Assembly (NCBI RefSeq): GCF_001536285.1
Contig: NZ_FAOZ01000004.1
Span: 62,001-126,000, forward strand
DNA: 64,000 nucleotides
Direction of reading: 5' to 3'
Source: Parafrankia irregularis
Lineage (GTDB): Bacteria; Actinomycetota; Actinomycetes; Frankiales; Frankiaceae
Both the position numbers and the translations under genes were made by a program. The notes under the pieces are model-generated. The model did no database searches. It was given only the letters and a program-made list of their open reading frames with translations, and was not told where the DNA came from. This document shows, piece after piece, positions 61,634 to 64,000 of this stretch. Every line of letters begins with the position of its first letter. Positions within the stretch are counted from its first letter, which is position 1.

Positions 61634-64000
61634 ATGACCTGGCGCCCCCGCGGCATTGCCGCCCTAGTCGCCTGCTCGACCGTTGTAGGCGCCGCGGCCG
61701 CAGTGCTGCCCGCGACCGCCGCTTCGGCCGCAGCGTCGGCGAAGATCGTGTTCACGGAGTTCGAATATCAGGATGCCCAGGAGGCAGGCGGCGTCTCGGG
61801 AGCGAAGTACGAGTTCTTCGAGCTCACCAACGTCGGTGATGCCGCCGCCGACCTGACCGGTTGGTCATTCTCGGACAGCCACAAGGCCACGAGCGGAGCT
61901 TTCAACCTCAGCCTCACCGGCCTGGGTACCGTCGCTCCCGGCCAGTCCGTGGTCGTCACCGAGGCCACCGCGGCGGCGTTCCGCACCAAGTGGGGCCTCG
62001 CGGAGTCGATCGTCGTGCTCGGCGGCGAGAACGTCGGCCTCGGCAACGGCGACGAGCTCCACGTCTACGACGCGTCCGGCACGGCGGTCGACAACCTCGT
62101 CTACGGAACCAGCCCGCGTACGCAGGGCACGACGGGTGTGCCGATCTCGGTGGCGGCTCTCGGCGCCAACGACATCACTCAGTGGCAGCTCTCCACTCTC
62201 ACCAACGACCCGAAGTCGTGGGCGGCGCCGAACGGCGGTGACCTCGGCTCTCCCGGCACCAGCCAGTTCGGCAGCGGCATCGACCCGCGTGCCACCTCCG
62301 GCGGCGGCACCGGTGGGGGCACCGGCGGCGGGACGGGTGGCGGCACCTTCACGCCCGACCCCAACTGGGCGAAGATCAAGGTCAACGAGGTCTCCTCGGA
62401 CAACGCTCCCGCGCCGATCCGCGACACGGTCGAGCTCGTCAACACCGGCGGCACGGCCGTGGACATCACCGGCTGGCTGCAGGGCGACAGCGGCGGCCCG
62501 TCTTCCGCGACGGGCTTCTCCGACCGCGTCCACCTTGCTGACGGCACGCTGACGACGTCCGTCCCCGCGCACGGTTTCGTGTGGTTCCAGTCGCTGCCGG
62601 GCCTGTCGAGCAGCGGCGACGCGGTGCACGTCTACCTGCCGGACGCCGCGGCGGGTGCCGCCGGGACCGAGGTCGACGGCGTCACGTACAGTGCCGGCGC
62701 CGCGGGCACGGAAGACCCGGCGAGCTTCGGCGCCGCCTCGGTCGCGCGCTGCCCGGACGGCACCGGTGTCTTCGCCTCGGTCGCCTCGCGCAGTTTCGGC
62801 GCGTCCAACGCGACGGCCTGCCAGCAGCAGGTCGTGAACCCGAACGGGCCGACCCCGAACGACCTGCCTGCACCCTGCGCACCCGAAGGGCCGAGCCTCA
62901 GCGACCGGTACCTGCCGGCGAGCGCGCTGCCCTGGCCGGGCAGCGCGCAAGTCACCACCGCGGACAACCAGTGCTACTTCGAGACCAGCACCGGCCCCGA
63001 GGGGCGTGACGTCTCCGGCCTCGTCTTCTCCAGGACCGAGCCGGGCGTCCTGTGGGCGGTCAAGAACAAGAGCTGGCTGTTCAAGCTCGTCAGGCAGGGC
63101 GGCGTCTACGTCGCGGCGCCCGGCTGGACGGGCGGCAAGCAGATCTTCTTCCCGGGCGGCACCGGCCAGCCGGACTCCGAGGGGATCACCGAAGGCCCCG
63201 ACGGCGCGATCTATGTGACGACCGAGCGGGACAACGCCTCGAACAAGATCGCGCTCAACTCGATCCTGCGGATCGACCCGTCGGCCGCGGGCAGCACCCT
63301 CACGGCCACCGCGCAGTGGGATCTCACCAGCGAGTACCCGTGGCTTTCGACCGGTAACTCCACCGAGGCGAACCTCGGCTTCGAGGGCGTCACCTACGTC
63401 CCGGACAGCTACCTGACGGCGAACGGGTTCGTCGACCAGCACACCGGTGCGGCCTACGACCCGGCGAACTACCCGGGCCACGGCGCCGGCCTCTTCTTCG
63501 CCGCGCTGGAGAGCAACGGCAACCTCTACGCCTACGCCCTCGGCGGCAACGGATCGTTCACCCGGATCGCAATCGTTTCCACCGGTCTGCCGAAGGTGCA
63601 GGACGTCCAGTACGACCCCGACCTGGGCCGGATCTGGGCGCTCTGTGACAACGACTGCGCGGTGACCTCGACGCTGCTGAAGATCGACTCGACCGGGTCG
63701 ATCGTCCCGGAGAAGGTCTTCTCGCGTCCCGCGGGCCTGCCTGACAACAACATCGAGGGCTTCGCGGTGGCGCCGGTCGGCTCCGCCGGCGGCCAGACCC
63801 GTGAGGTCGTCTGGGGCGACGACGGCATCTACGGTGCCGGCGTCGGCAGCGCCACCAACGGCCATGCTCTCTACGCCGGCACGCTCAACGTCGACCTCGG
63901 CCTCGGTGCGCAGGGCGTCCCGACCGCCGGTGTGTCGCCTTCGAGCGCGCCGGTCGGCAGCCAGATCACGGTGACCGGTAAGGGCTTCGCGCCTGGCGAG
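61634..64000 (+). CDS. secreted lamin-tail domain protein (incomplete at window end)
   Basis: An open frame of 789 codons runs to the window edge without a stop. It begins MTWRPRGIAALVACSTVVGA and has a Sec signal peptide ending near ATAASAAASA. A lamin-tail domain follows (KIVFTEFEYQD, KYEFFELTNVGDAAADLTGW), then a Gly/Thr linker and a second one (KVNEVSSDNAPAPIRDTVEL, VNTGGTAVDITGWLQG). A long propeller-like region (residues ~330-740, EGITEGPDGAIYVTTERDN, WALCDNDCAVTSTLLKID) comes next, and an IPT/TIG-like domain begins at the edge (VGSQITVTGKGFAPG). It is probably an extracellular or cell-wall protein, perhaps a phosphoesterase-type propeller; the C-terminus is unseen. Confidence 0.85.
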   Translation, partial: MTWRPRGIAALVACSTVVGAAAAVLPATAASAAASAKIVFTEFEYQDAQEAGGVSGAKYEFFELTNVGDAAADLTGWSFSDSHKATSGAFNLSLTGLGTVAPGQSVVVTEATAAAFRTKWGLAESIVVLGGENVGLGNGDELHVYDASGTAVDNLVYGTSPRTQGTTGVPISVAALGANDITQWQLSTLTNDPKSWAAPNGGDLGSPGTSQFGSGIDPRATSGGGTGGGTGGGTGGGTFTPDPNWAKIKVNEVSSDNAPAPIRDTVELVNTGGTAVDITGWLQGDSGGPSSATGFSDRVHLADGTLTTSVPAHGFVWFQSLPGLSSSGDAVHVYLPDAAAGAAGTEVDGVTYSAGAAGTEDPASFGAASVARCPDGTGVFASVASRSFGASNATACQQQVVNPNGPTPNDLPAPCAPEGPSLSDRYLPASALPWPGSAQVTTADNQCYFETSTGPEGRDVSGLVFSRTEPGVLWAVKNKSWLFKLVRQGGVYVAAPGWTGGKQIFFPGGTGQPDSEGITEGPDGAIYVTTERDNASNKIALNSILRIDPSAAGSTLTATAQWDLTSEYPWLSTGNSTEANLGFEGVTYVPDSYLTANGFVDQHTGAAYDPANYPGHGAGLFFAALESNGNLYAYALGGNGSFTRIAIVSTGLPKVQDVQYDPDLGRIWALCDNDCAVTSTLLKIDSTGSIVPEKVFSRPAGLPDNNIEGFAVAPVGSAGGQTREVVWGDDGIYGAGVGSATNGHALYAGTLNVDLGLGAQGVPTAGVSPSSAPVGSQITVTGKGFAPGE

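Noticed and set aside
61865-63865. 666-codon reverse frame at the window end
   Set aside because: Antisense to the secreted lamin-tail gene, whose forward frame has a signal peptide and recognisable domains.
1-64000. CRISPR array
   Set aside because: No regularly spaced short direct repeats with unique spacers were seen; the repeats found are long and dispersed.

Overview
The window is high-GC actinobacterial DNA, most like Frankia or a close relative. The evidence is strong third-position GC in every real gene, several XRE/DUF5753 + DUF397 regulator sets, an FxLD-type lanthipeptide locus, a type VII secretion-like cluster and an actinobacterial initiator tRNA. Assignments come from reading protein sequences and motifs only; no database search was run.

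Layout. (1) 1-1662: a whiJ-like regulatory trio (small divergent gene, XRE/DUF5753 regulator, DUF397 protein). (2) 1674-10297: an FxLD lanthipeptide cluster read leftward: regulator genes, an isoaspartyl-type O-methyltransferase, a 63-residue precursor, a perfect palindrome that may act as attenuator, LanB, LanC and a stand-alone thiopeptide-type domain protein. (3) 10534-23690: a defence-like island. It holds a single-chain type ISP restriction-modification enzyme, a three-gene operon (unknown protein, HTH-ImmA/IrrE protease, PD-(D/E)XK nuclease-like protein) and a 1190-residue HTH-STAND ATPase with about 16 TPR-like repeats, divergent from a 65-residue two-helix membrane protein. (4) 23760-35370: a scrambled accessory region. 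It has a duplicated ~840-bp segment (one copy frameshifted), tRNA and integrase remnants, a stray 3' piece of the lanthipeptide gene fused to a beheaded ABC exporter, two toxin-antitoxin pairs, a truncated SDR gene, a CGNR regulator, a DMT exporter, a GNAT enzyme and a nuclease-fold protein.

(5) 35428-52488: a 17-kb type VII secretion-like cluster: WXG100-like proteins, a membrane-anchored propeller/PASTA protein, an FHA-HTH protein, a classical WXG100 protein, a three-ATPase EccC/FtsK motor with FHA domain, a tandem pseudokinase-kinase, MoxR ATPase, DUF58 protein and a transglutaminase-fold membrane protein lacking the expected Cys. (6) 52500-54300: repeat and pseudogene debris around an initiator tRNA-Met. 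(7) 54337-60331: a CoA-ester catabolic region: fused CaiB/BaiF transferase, a Cys-less thiolase paired with a DUF35 protein (the layout of steroid side-chain aldolases), an amidohydrolase and a SnoaL-like protein. (8) 60519-61348: a PIN/antitoxin pair with a near-perfect palindromic operator. (9) 61634-64000: a secreted lamin-tail protein that runs off the window.

The most original structure is a dispersed 125-bp element (three full-length and two degenerate copies) bounded by GTGGAC/GTCCAC. It contains small hairpins with compensatory changes, and three copies are followed by a terminator-like hairpin. Copies lie at the edges of rearranged DNA and next to truncated genes, suggesting a structured or mobile repeat, or an integrative-element end, that has driven shuffling here.
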